NCBI GenBank assembly: GCA_009781955.1
Contig: WQUT01000031.1
Span: forward strand, 1 to 13,021
Direction of reading: 5' to 3'
Origin: Pseudomonadota bacterium
GTDB lineage: Bacteria; Pseudomonadota; Alphaproteobacteria; Rs-D84
Length of the DNA stretch: 13,021 nt
Part shown: positions 6,334 to 12,846 of the stretch, piece after piece
How the letters are laid out: each line of letters begins with the position of its first letter
How positions within the stretch are numbered: the stretch's first letter is position 1
The notes under the pieces: generated by a model
What the model was told of the DNA's origin: nothing
Seen by the model: only the letters and a program-made list of their open reading frames with translations
Databases searched by the model: none
Made by a program: the position numbers and the translations under genes

Positions 6334-6396
6334 CCGTCATTGCGAGGGGCGCGGGTCCGGCATGAAATGCCAGCGAGCGTGACGCGGCAATGACGG
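6334..6396. repeat. REP-like palindrome (CGTCATTGCGAG type) between convergent genes
   Basis: The arms CCGTCATTGC (6334-6343) and GCAATGACGG (6387-6396) are exact complements. Inside is a second hairpin, GGCAT-GAA-ATGCC (6359-6371). CGTCATTGCGAG repeats of this type are dispersed in many Alphaproteobacteria and other bacteria. It starts 2 bases after the terminase stop codon and ends 3 bases before the stop codon of the convergent gene, filling the gap exactly. It probably serves as a shared terminator or mRNA stabiliser, and may mark the deletion junction that removed the terminase nuclease. Confidence 0.82.
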
Positions 6397-6399
6397 CCA

Positions 6400-7038
6400 T
6401 TACACTGTGCTGACCGCGGCGCGGAGTTTGGACAGCAGTTCTTTCCCCGCGTCGCCGAACATCGGCAGGTATGTCTCGTATTCGGGCAGATCGGCCTGGA
6501 CGCGGGCGCGCTCGCGCTCTGCCACCGGGCTGGATAGAATATTGTTCGCGGTGCTCCACAAATCATACGCGCGGACCGTCTGTTGAACGATTTTCCATTT
6601 CTCTGCCAAATCGGGACGAGACGAGAGTGCGAACCCGACGCCGGCCAGCCAGTCGTCGCCGAATTTTTTAACGGCGCCAAGTTCTTTTATTTCTTTCAGA
6701 TGATCTTCATCGGGAGCGAATTTGTTAAGGGCGCGTTCCAGTTCCCCGACTTCCCCGTCCGAAAACTTTTCCGATTCGGCGGACGGAACGAACATCGCGC
6801 CGCCGTATGGCATCAGCTCGCGGTCTATGGAATTCATGGGCGTCTTGCCGGTCTGCAGATTCGCTATGTGTTGCGCAAGCTTTCCGCCGGTCGGCAGTTT
6901 TTTCAATTCCGCAATCACGGACGAATCGGAATCCGAAACAAATATAGGATTGACCGCGGGCCAGCCGCCGGCGATAACATGCGCCTGGCGATACAGGTTC
7001 AGCAGCCTTTGCGCGACAATGGCGGGGCGTTCTTTCAT
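6400..7038 (-). CDS. Hypothetical protein, 212 aa, soluble and helix-rich
   Basis: I do not recognise this protein. It starts MKERPAIVAQRLLNLYRQAHVIAGGWPAVNPIFVSD and has a proline/glycine-rich middle (RELMPYGGAMFVPSAES, about 73-89). It continues with a charged helical half (FSDGEVGELERALNKFAPDEDHLKEIKELG, then DLAEKWKIVQQTVRAYDLWSTANNIL) and ends ELLSKLRAAVSTV. No signal peptide, membrane segment, cysteine cluster or catalytic motif is visible. Codon use matches its neighbours, with strong wobble-G/C shadows on the other strand, which supports a real gene. The start is preceded only by a weak GAGAGA. It lies downstream of the HTH regulator on the same strand, separated by a heptamer fold-back array that may end transcription between them. 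Its neighbour on the other side is the broken prophage terminase, so host or phage origin is open. Confidence 0.7.
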   Translation of the reverse strand: MKERPAIVAQRLLNLYRQAHVIAGGWPAVNPIFVSDSDSSVIAELKKLPTGGKLAQHIANLQTGKTPMNSIDRELMPYGGAMFVPSAESEKFSDGEVGELERALNKFAPDEDHLKEIKELGAVKKFGDDWLAGVGFALSSRPDLAEKWKIVQQTVRAYDLWSTANNILSSPVAERERARVQADLPEYETYLPMFGDAGKELLSKLRAAVSTV

Positions 7039-7045
7039 TCTCTCT

Positions 7046-7114
7046 GCGTGACGCGTGACGCGTAAAGCGTAACGCGAAGTTTTTTCGCATCACGCTTTAC
7101 GCATCACGCTTCAC
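7046..7114. repeat. Heptamer fold-back array 4 (GCGTGAC / GCATCAC type)
   Basis: Left arm: GCGTGAC, GCGTGAC, GCGTAAA, GCGTAAC, GCGAAGT (7046-7080, 7-base register). Right arm: GCATCAC, GCTTTAC, GCATCAC, GCTTCAC (7087-7114). The arms are opposite-strand versions of one unit, closing on GCGAA-GTTTTT-TTCGC. It starts 7 bases upstream of the 212-aa gene's start and ends 6 bases from the regulator's stop codon, so it fills the gap between two same-strand genes. It could form a long hairpin in mRNA of either strand. Confidence 0.85.
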
Positions 7115-7120
7115 GTCCTC

Positions 7121-8140
7121 TTATTCCGTCACAATCTGCACGACTTTGTGCAGGCTGTTGTCGGTATTTTTGATTGCGATTTTTTCATCCGGATTGAACA
7201 TCTGGCCGTAAAGTTTGCCTTTCGCGTCTTCTTTCACCAGAACCAGATTCGCGTGCGTTTTCGCATAAGGCTCTATCTTTTCAAAATCACCTTCCAACGC
7301 TATGGCCATATCGCCGGGCTGGGCGACCGCGTCCGCGTCAACAAATACATACGCGCGCGCCGGAAACGCGCCACCCAGTCTTTTCACGTTCGGAATTACC
7401 GCATAGATGGACGATTTGCCCTCCAGACTTATCGGCGCGACAATCATTTTCTCGTCGGACTTTTTGAATATTATGTCTTTGTCGCCCGGCTGGCCGAATA
7501 TCGGCACCAGTTTCTTGCGCGCGGAATCGTAAAGTTTCGCGCCATAGAGCGATCCGGCCAGATTAACGCCCGACATCGGGCTGCCCGGTATCAGGACTGA
7601 TTTCACTTTCTCTTCCACTTTATCAATTTGTTTTGTCAGCTTGCCGGATTTGTAAAGATCGGCGATCGCCTTGAACAATGATTCCTGGGTCTTGCCGAAA
7701 GATTTCGCCAGCGGCTTTATCTCATCTTCGTAAATTTCGCGCTGGCCGACTTCTATTTTATGATAAACGGACAACGTCATTCCGGCGTCTTTCGCGGCCT
7801 GGGCAATTGTCTTGCCCAATTCGCGGCGAAGATAGCGCAGACCGGATCCGAAAATTTCCAATCCGCCGGTTTCGTTTTCTTTCAGCCGGCGTTTCATTTC
7901 ATCCTGCCACTTGGCCGCGATGTCGTCGCTTTCCTTGATAAACACGTCCGACAGCTTGCAGTTCAGAATGTTGCAGAGCGTCAGCATCTGTTTCTGATTC
8001 AGACGGCGGACGCCTTTCTCTATCTTTGACATGGCCGACAGCGACAGCCCCGCCTCTTTCGCGAGCCGCGTCATGCGCATGCCGCGCGAAAGCCGGATAT
8101 TTCTGATATTATTTGGAAAAATAATAAGTTCCCATGCCAT
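7121..8140 (-). CDS. Double-HTH (XRE) transcriptional regulator with LexA/CI-like C-terminal domain
   Basis: 339 residues. The first XRE helix-turn-helix is at ~10-67 (IRNIRLSRGMRMTRLAKEA, LSLSAMSKIEKG) and the second at ~99-155 (LRYLRRELGKTIAQAAKDA, MTLSVYHKIEVGQRE). A linker helix (~157-182) follows, then a C-terminal part (~210-339) that follows the S24/LexA fold pattern: LVPIFGQPG, then AYVFVDADAVAQPGDMAIAL (263-282), LVLVKED (299-305), KVVQIVTE. In active S24 proteins the sequence GDSMEP precedes YVFVD by about 15 residues. Here that place reads VKRLGG (252-257), so the catalytic serine looks lost, while a lysine (303) remains near the base position; autocleavage is therefore unlikely. 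The start is fixed by AAGGAG upstream of ATG 8140. A good promoter with a palindrome between its boxes lies just upstream, pointing to autoregulation. It could be a former prophage repressor or a host stress regulator. Confidence 0.84.
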   Translation of the reverse strand: MAWELIIFPNNIRNIRLSRGMRMTRLAKEAGLSLSAMSKIEKGVRRLNQKQMLTLCNILNCKLSDVFIKESDDIAAKWQDEMKRRLKENETGGLEIFGSGLRYLRRELGKTIAQAAKDAGMTLSVYHKIEVGQREIYEDEIKPLAKSFGKTQESLFKAIADLYKSGKLTKQIDKVEEKVKSVLIPGSPMSGVNLAGSLYGAKLYDSARKKLVPIFGQPGDKDIIFKKSDEKMIVAPISLEGKSSIYAVIPNVKRLGGAFPARAYVFVDADAVAQPGDMAIALEGDFEKIEPYAKTHANLVLVKEDAKGKLYGQMFNPDEKIAIKNTDNSLHKVVQIVTE

Positions 8141-8162
8141 TGACCGCTCCTTTTTCTTTTCT

Positions 8163-8198
8163 TGACAGAATAATAGTCAAGTTTTGAAAACTTTGCAA
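8163..8198 (-). promoter_or_regulatory. Promoter and operator candidates of the double-HTH regulator
   Basis: On the minus strand: -35 TTGCAA (8193-8198), a 17-base spacer, -10 TATTAT (8170-8175), giving a predicted transcript start near 8163 and a ~22-base leader with AAGGAG. Within the spacer lies AAGTTTT-G-AAAACTT (8179-8193), a perfect 7-bp dyad where a repressor would block polymerase. A second dyad, TTGAC-N9-GTCAA (8162-8180), covers the -10 region. The most likely binder is the regulator itself. Confidence 0.7.
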
Positions 8199-8212
8199 GG
8201 GAAAAATAAAGT

Positions 8213-8483
8213 GATTTAAGATTTACGGATTTAAGATTTGCGACTACCCCGGAAATCCACGCAATCAGAGATTGCTGGATTTCCGGCCCTTCTGAGAAGG
8301 GCAATTTAGCGCGTTTAAATGCTAAGCGAATGAGCGCGCAATTCCCCTTCTCAGAAGGGGAGGAAAGCTGGGAGCCGCGCCGTAGCAAAGCGTAGGCGGG
8401 CGACCATAGCTTTCCGGGGTAGTCAAATCGCAAATCTCAAATCTTAAATCAGTAAATCCGTAAATCTTAAATCATAAATCAGC
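8213..8483. repeat. Composite inverted element, copy 1 (TTAAATC arms, CTACCCCGG inner arms)
   Basis: This fills the spacer between dnaB and the regulator. The left arm has units GATTTAA, GATTTAC, G, GATTTAA, GATTTGC (8213-8241), then CTACCCCGGAAA. The right arm has TTTCCGGGGTAG (8411-8422) followed by eight AAATC-type units ending AAATCAGC (8483), four bases from the dnaB stop codon. Inside are hairpin D (8249-8286), CCCTTCTGAGAAGGG (8286-8300), a second CCCCTTCTCAGAAGGGG (8344-8360), and GCGGGCGACCATAGC. It aligns with 12653-12913, but with the core in the opposite orientation. No gene is visible. Confidence 0.88.
8249..8286. repeat. Hairpin D: CCGGAAATCCA tip-variable hairpin
   Basis: Stem CCGGAAATCCA, inner stem GCAATC, loop AGA, GATTGC, TGGATTTCCGG. 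It corresponds to hairpin E at 12847-12883 (opposite strand): same CTACC-CGG edge, same AGA loop, same GGCCCTTCT continuation, but an unrelated inner stem. Confidence 0.85.
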
Positions 8484-8486
8484 AGA

Positions 8487-10067
8487 TCAAAAGTCATCCG
8501 GGACATCTTCCATCGTGTCCGGCACGGCGTTGGGCGGCGGCGGGGTGTATACGGGGCCCAGGCTCTCGTCCGCGCCGCCGCGATTCGCATAGATGTCGTC
8601 ATCGCTGAACAGGCTGTATTCGCCGTTGAAATTAAGCCTTATCGTATCCGGTTTTCCATGACGGTTTTTGCCGATTATCAATTCGGCCTTGCCCCGCGCG
8701 GACGCCAGGCGCGCGGCCCAATCGTCATGCTCTTTCTTCAAATACTGCTCGCTACGGCCGGAAATCTTAAACTGCGGATCGCGGCCCTCCAAATAATATT
8801 CTTCGCGATACGTGAACATCACTATGTCCGCATCCTGTTCAATTGATCCGGATTCGCGCAGGTCCGACAACTGCGGGCGCTTGTCCGCATTGTCGGCGGA
8901 TTCAACGCGGCGCGACAGCTGGGACAATGCGATCACCGGCACGTCCAGTTCTTTGGCCAGCATTTTTAAGCCCCGCGTGATTTCCGATACCTCTTGCACG
9001 CGGTTGTCGTTGCGCCGCCCGCCGGGCGATGTCATCAGTTGCAGATAGTCAATGACAATCAAGGCGATCCCGCCGTGCTTGCGCGCGATGCGCCGGGCCC
9101 GCGTCCGCATCATCGGCACCGACATTCCGGGCGTGTCGTCAAATAACAGCGGAACATTCGCCAACGCGTTTGACTTTGTGGACAAGTCCAGCAACTGCTT
9201 GTCGGTGATGGTGCCGTGGCGCATCGCGCTGGTGGAAATTTCCGTCTGGCTGGACAACACCTTGGCCGCCAATTGGGACGAAGACATTTCCAGGCTGAAA
9301 AACACCACAGCGCCGCGATACTTTGGATTCGCGGCGCCCGCCCAGATCGCCGACGCCGCGTTGAACGCGATATTCAGCGCGATCGTGGTTTTTCCCATCG
9401 CCGGCCGGCCGGCGATTATTATCAAATCCGATTTGTGCAGGCCGCTGATGGATTTGTCCAGATCGGTCAGACGCGTGGTAAGGCCGGACATCTTTCCATC
9501 GGCCTTGTATGCTATCTCCGTTTCTTCCAATGCTTCGCGCAATGCGGCGCCCAGCGGTTCCGCGCCCTTGTCAATTGTGCCCGCGACGCCCAGTTCAAAC
9601 AATTTCTGTTCCGCGGCCTCTATCTGGGTTGCGACCGGCTTGTCCAAGTCCTCTACAAATGCGGATTCGGTGATTTCCTGGCCGATATTAATCAGTTCGC
9701 GCCGCAGGGCGTTTTCATATACTATGCGACCGTATTGTTCCACATTCATCACGCCGACGCCCGCGCTGGCCAATTGCGTCAGATAATCTATGCCGCCGAC
9801 AGTTTCCAAAACGCCCTGCTGTTCCAGATAATTCTTCGCCGTGATTATGTCAAACGGAATGCCGGCCGCGAATTGCTTTTGCGCCAGCTTGTAAATCTCT
9901 TGATGCGCGGGATGGGTAAAATGTTCGGGTTTCAGGAATTCGCCAACGCGTTCCAGCGCGCGGTTGTTCATCAGGACAGCGGCCAAGACCGCTTGTTCGG
10001 CCTCTAGATTAGTTGGCAAAGTCTTTGGGGAAAAATTCAGGTTTGCGACTTCCATGCCAAAAAGCAT
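8487..10067 (-). CDS. dnaB: Replicative DNA helicase DnaB
   Basis: 526 residues, close to other alphaproteobacterial DnaB proteins. DnaB is the hexameric 5'-3' helicase that unwinds the replication fork and recruits primase. The N-terminal collar domain starts LPTNLEAEQAVLAAVLMNN (18-36) and runs to ~120; a linker follows. The RecA-like motor has Walker A AGRPAMGKT (219-227), FFSLEMS (256-262), Walker B ALIVIDYLQLM (335-345), LSQLSRRVE...RPQLSDLRESGSIEQDAD (381-414) and the distal IIGKNRHG (464-471). A helical insert (~430-458) before it is usual in this class. The proline/acid-rich C-terminal tail (TPPPPNAVPDTMEDVPDDF) is typical. Neither ATG 10067 nor ATG 10055 (MEVANLNF) has a ribosome-binding site; 10055 may be the true start. 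A repeat array fills the leader. The seemingly complete motif set and tail suggest the chromosomal dnaB, not a phage copy. Confidence 0.94.
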   Translation of the reverse strand: MLFGMEVANLNFSPKTLPTNLEAEQAVLAAVLMNNRALERVGEFLKPEHFTHPAHQEIYKLAQKQFAAGIPFDIITAKNYLEQQGVLETVGGIDYLTQLASAGVGVMNVEQYGRIVYENALRRELINIGQEITESAFVEDLDKPVATQIEAAEQKLFELGVAGTIDKGAEPLGAALREALEETEIAYKADGKMSGLTTRLTDLDKSISGLHKSDLIIIAGRPAMGKTTIALNIAFNAASAIWAGAANPKYRGAVVFFSLEMSSSQLAAKVLSSQTEISTSAMRHGTITDKQLLDLSTKSNALANVPLLFDDTPGMSVPMMRTRARRIARKHGGIALIVIDYLQLMTSPGGRRNDNRVQEVSEITRGLKMLAKELDVPVIALSQLSRRVESADNADKRPQLSDLRESGSIEQDADIVMFTYREEYYLEGRDPQFKISGRSEQYLKKEHDDWAARLASARGKAELIIGKNRHGKPDTIRLNFNGEYSLFSDDDIYANRGGADESLGPVYTPPPPNAVPDTMEDVPDDF

Positions 10068-10097
10068 ACATTAAAAATTTCGGATTTCAACTAAATA

Positions 10098-10349
10098 GTG
10101 GTTGGTGCTGATGGTTGGTGACTCGTGCTGGTGGTTCGTGCTGGTGGTTCGTGCTGGTGGTTCGTGCTGGTGGTTCGTGCTGGTGGTTCGTGCTGGTGGT
10201 TCGTGCTGGTGGCTGGTAGAATAATAGCATTGCGCATGTAACCACAAAATTAAATTTGTTTGTCGCACACAGCACTACAAATTAACCAACCACCAGCACC
10301 AACCACCAGCACCAACCACCAGCCACCAGCACTAGCCACCAGCACCAAT
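10098..10349. repeat. Fold-back array 6: 13-base units (GTGCTGGTGGTTC) in inverted arms
   Basis: The left arm has six identical GTGCTGGTGGTTC units (10125-10202), a degenerate seventh to 10215, and diverged units from 10098. The right arm (10291-10349) has CACCAGCACCAAC twice and three variants, the same unit on the other strand. Between the arms (10216-10290) is an AT-rich, promoter-bearing centre. The right arm overlaps the 3' end of the primase-helicase gene, supplying its stop codon and last codons. The left arm would form most of the dnaB 5' leader. There are no unique spacers between units, so it is not a CRISPR. Confidence 0.92.
10221..10229 (-). promoter_or_regulatory. dnaB: Extended -10 promoter candidate for dnaB
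   Basis: On the minus strand TGCTATTAT reads as an extended -10 (TGn plus TATTAT); no clear -35 is seen 16-18 bases upstream. It lies in the unique centre of the fold-back array and would give a ~145-base leader made almost wholly of the 13-base repeats. It shares CTATTATTCT with the regulator's promoter. Confidence 0.45.
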
Positions 10350-12638
10350 CGCAAATAATATCGGCAGCTTGTCCATGCCGAGCGAGGTGAATCCCAGCGC
10401 GCGATAGCCGTGTTCGCGCTTTCTGGACATGGCCGCCAGCATCGGAACGCGATCGTCAATATAGTCGTATATAACCACATCCTTCTTGGCCGCGAAATCG
10501 CGGTTCAGGCGGCCGGCGTATTGCGCCAATGTTCCCCGCCAAGAAATAGGCATGGTCAGAAACATGGTGTCCAGACGCGCGAAATCAAACCCTTCGCCCA
10601 GGAATTTCCCGGTCGCCAGAATCAGCAATGGCGCGGAATCCGGAATGTTTCGCAGTTTCTGTATCGCGGCCGCGCGCTCCTTCTTACCCATTCCCCCGGT
10701 CAGGATTACCATATTGTCCGAATGGCCGCGGAAATGATCCGCGAAGTAATTCAGATGCTCCTTGCGCTCTGACAAAACTATGCATGCGCGGCGATGATTC
10801 AGAGCCGCCGCAATATCCGAACAAATCATTTCATTCCTGGCCTGATCGCCGATCAGCGCGGCGTATAAATCCCCGATCAGAATGTTATCCCCGCCAATCA
10901 TGTTAAAGAAAGTCCGCCGCGGCACGATATATTTTGAAAACTGTTTTTCAACCTGATGCGCCGGAATATTCGCGACAATGGGGCCGCATTGCATCATTAT
11001 TATCGGCTGATGCCCGTCTTTGCGCTCTACCGTCGCGGTCAGGCCCAGAACGTATTTCCCGCGGAATTTCTTGGCGACGGATTCAAAGCTGAACGCCGCG
11101 ATATGATGGCATTCGTCCACTATCAATTGCCCGTATTTGGACATCAGTTCTGGCAAATCATCGCGGCGCGCAAGGGTCTGAATGAACGCAATGTCAATCC
11201 GGCCGGTTTGCTTATGCCGGCCCCCGCCAATCATTCCGACCTTTGCATCCGGCCCCAGGAATTGCTTTATGCGTTCCTTCCATTGCTCTGCCAGCTGGCT
11301 GCGATGGACCAGAATCAGCGCGCTGACGCCGCGCGCCGCCAAGACCCAAAGCGCGGTCACGGTCTTTCCAAACGCCGTCGGCGCGGCCAGCACCCCCGTG
11401 TCTGCGGACATTATTTTTTTCACGGCCGCTTCTTGGTCGGGCCGCAGCGCGCCGTTGAATTCAAAATCCAGCTTTGTTCCGGATTCGCGTTTATCGTGCA
11501 ACCGCGGCTTTATATCCAACTCTTTCAGCGATTTCAAAATCGCCGGCAGCGTTCCGCGCGGCATGACGATATGTTCCGGCAAAAGTTCCGAGCACGAAAT
11601 AATCCGCGAGATGTCGTGAGTGGAAAAACGCATCGCCTGGGCGCGATAGAATTCAGGGTTCTTGAACGCGGCCAACTTTTGGATTCTGTTGACCAGCCGT
11701 GGCGGCATGCCGCCGCGCGAAATATAAATCTGGTCGGCCAGAACAATATCAACCTCTGCCGGCAATTTAATGCGCGATAAATCATCGTTCGGCGGTATCA
11801 GCCAGGGCTCTGTTTCCATCTCGGTCGGCAGCGCCGCATTCTCTGACAAAAATCTTTCCAATTCATCCGGCGTGATTTTGCGCGCGTTGGCCAGGACATG
11901 CCACTGATCCGCATACGGCGTGAAATTTTCATCCACAAACAAAGTATTTCCATGCGCGCGCGATGCGTGTTGCAGCGGCAGCGCGATCAGATTTCCAAAC
12001 CCGCCCCGCGGCAGAATATCCTGGTTCGGAAACAATCTGTCGTATGAAGAAAACCCTATTTCCGGATGCGCGGCCATTGCGCGGGACAGCAATATGATGC
12101 CCATCTTGCGCGCATCCGCGGCCGCGGCCGAATTCGCGAAAAAGAACCATGCGTGCGCGCCGTTGCCGCTGCGTGAAATCTCCACATAACACGGCAATCC
12201 GGCCGCATCGCAAACATTGCGAAAATGCCGGACCGACGCGCGCCAATCATCGCCGTCAAAGTCGGTCGCCAAGAACCAGCACCGGTTATCGGACGTCATG
12301 GGGTAAACGCCCATTGCAAACGCGCGGCCGCGGGCATCCACGCCCGTCAGATGGTTTTTTATCGTCGCATCGGTCGGTTTCAGGTAATTGCCGTAAAAGT
12401 CCTTGGCCGGCGCATATCCTCGCGTGCCCTTCTTTTCACTTTCCCAGTATGTCGCGTAAACATCGTCGCGCCCGCGGAAAAGGTTTCGGAAAATCGCGAT
12501 TTTTTGCTCGGGGGTGTATGGGTGCAGGGACCGCGTCGCCATTGCGCGCAAGTGCGCCAGCTCTGTCTCTAACTGCTGTTTCTCGCGGTTTAGTTCCGAA
12601 AGCCGTGATTCAATGGCAATAATTTTTTCATTCGCCAT
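10332..12638 (-). CDS. Fused AEP-type primase / SF2 DEAD-DEAH helicase (TOTE conflict-system type)
   Basis: 768 residues. A short coiled coil (5-32) comes first. Residues ~40-265 form an archaeo-eukaryotic primase domain: catalytic DFD (126-128) in WFLATDFDGDDW, SRSGNGAHAWFFF (155-167), and RLFPNQDILPRGGFGNLIALPLQ (201-223). A linker (~290-390) precedes a superfamily 2 helicase: APTAFGKT (419-426), LVHRSQLAEQW (443-453), DECH (508-511), LTAT (533-536), TGKFLGEGFDF (676-686), QYAGRLNR (706-713). Such fusions are annotated from TOTE conflict systems, mobile anti-invader loci with a proposed replication or repair role; this copy stands alone. Many relatives carry a cysteine cluster after a GYxPA motif; here GYAPA is followed by KDFYGNYLKP with no cysteines, so the zinc site seems lost. 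The last residues, IGAGG, and the stop codon are encoded by the adjoining repeat. There is no clear ribosome-binding site upstream of ATG 12638, and an inverted element begins 14 bases away. Confidence 0.9.
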   Translation of the reverse strand: MANEKIIAIESRLSELNREKQQLETELAHLRAMATRSLHPYTPEQKIAIFRNLFRGRDDVYATYWESEKKGTRGYAPAKDFYGNYLKPTDATIKNHLTGVDARGRAFAMGVYPMTSDNRCWFLATDFDGDDWRASVRHFRNVCDAAGLPCYVEISRSGNGAHAWFFFANSAAAADARKMGIILLSRAMAAHPEIGFSSYDRLFPNQDILPRGGFGNLIALPLQHASRAHGNTLFVDENFTPYADQWHVLANARKITPDELERFLSENAALPTEMETEPWLIPPNDDLSRIKLPAEVDIVLADQIYISRGGMPPRLVNRIQKLAAFKNPEFYRAQAMRFSTHDISRIISCSELLPEHIVMPRGTLPAILKSLKELDIKPRLHDKRESGTKLDFEFNGALRPDQEAAVKKIMSADTGVLAAPTAFGKTVTALWVLAARGVSALILVHRSQLAEQWKERIKQFLGPDAKVGMIGGGRHKQTGRIDIAFIQTLARRDDLPELMSKYGQLIVDECHHIAAFSFESVAKKFRGKYVLGLTATVERKDGHQPIIMMQCGPIVANIPAHQVEKQFSKYIVPRRTFFNMIGGDNILIGDLYAALIGDQARNEMICSDIAAALNHRRACIVLSERKEHLNYFADHFRGHSDNMVILTGGMGKKERAAAIQKLRNIPDSAPLLILATGKFLGEGFDFARLDTMFLTMPISWRGTLAQYAGRLNRDFAAKKDVVIYDYIDDRVPMLAAMSRKREHGYRALGFTSLGMDKLPILFAIGAGG

Positions 12639-12800
12639 AGTTGGATATTTCAGATTTAAGATTTACGGATTTAAGATCTGCCTACCCCGGAAAGCTATGG
12701 TCGCCCGCAACATCGCACACTCCCAGGTTTTCTCCCCTTCGCAGAAGGGGAACTAGCACTCATTTGATTAAAGATATGAGCCCTAAATTGCCCTTCCCCG

Positions 12801-12838
12801 GGGCCCCCGCAAAAACGAAGTTTTTGTGGGGTGGGTCC
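12801..12838. repeat. GGGCCCC-type hairpin copy C, inserted in composite element 2
   Basis: GGGCCCCCGCAAAAAC, loop GAA, GTTTTTGTGGGG and TGGGTCC. Copy 1 of the composite element has only two bases (TC on its minus strand) where this hairpin sits between GCCCTTC and AGAAGGGC, so the hairpin occupies the very tip of an older palindrome. Confidence 0.8.
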
Positions 12839-12846
12839 AGAAGGGC

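Noticed and set aside
8071..8433. Open frame through the composite inverted element upstream of the regulator
   Set aside because: It consists of repeat sequence and antisense leader; no family resemblance and a similar frame recurs in the second copy.
10071..10275. Short minus-strand frames encoding repeated peptides such as ARTTSTNHQHEP
   Set aside because: They are translations of the 13-base tandem repeat in different frames, with no ribosome-binding site, not genes.
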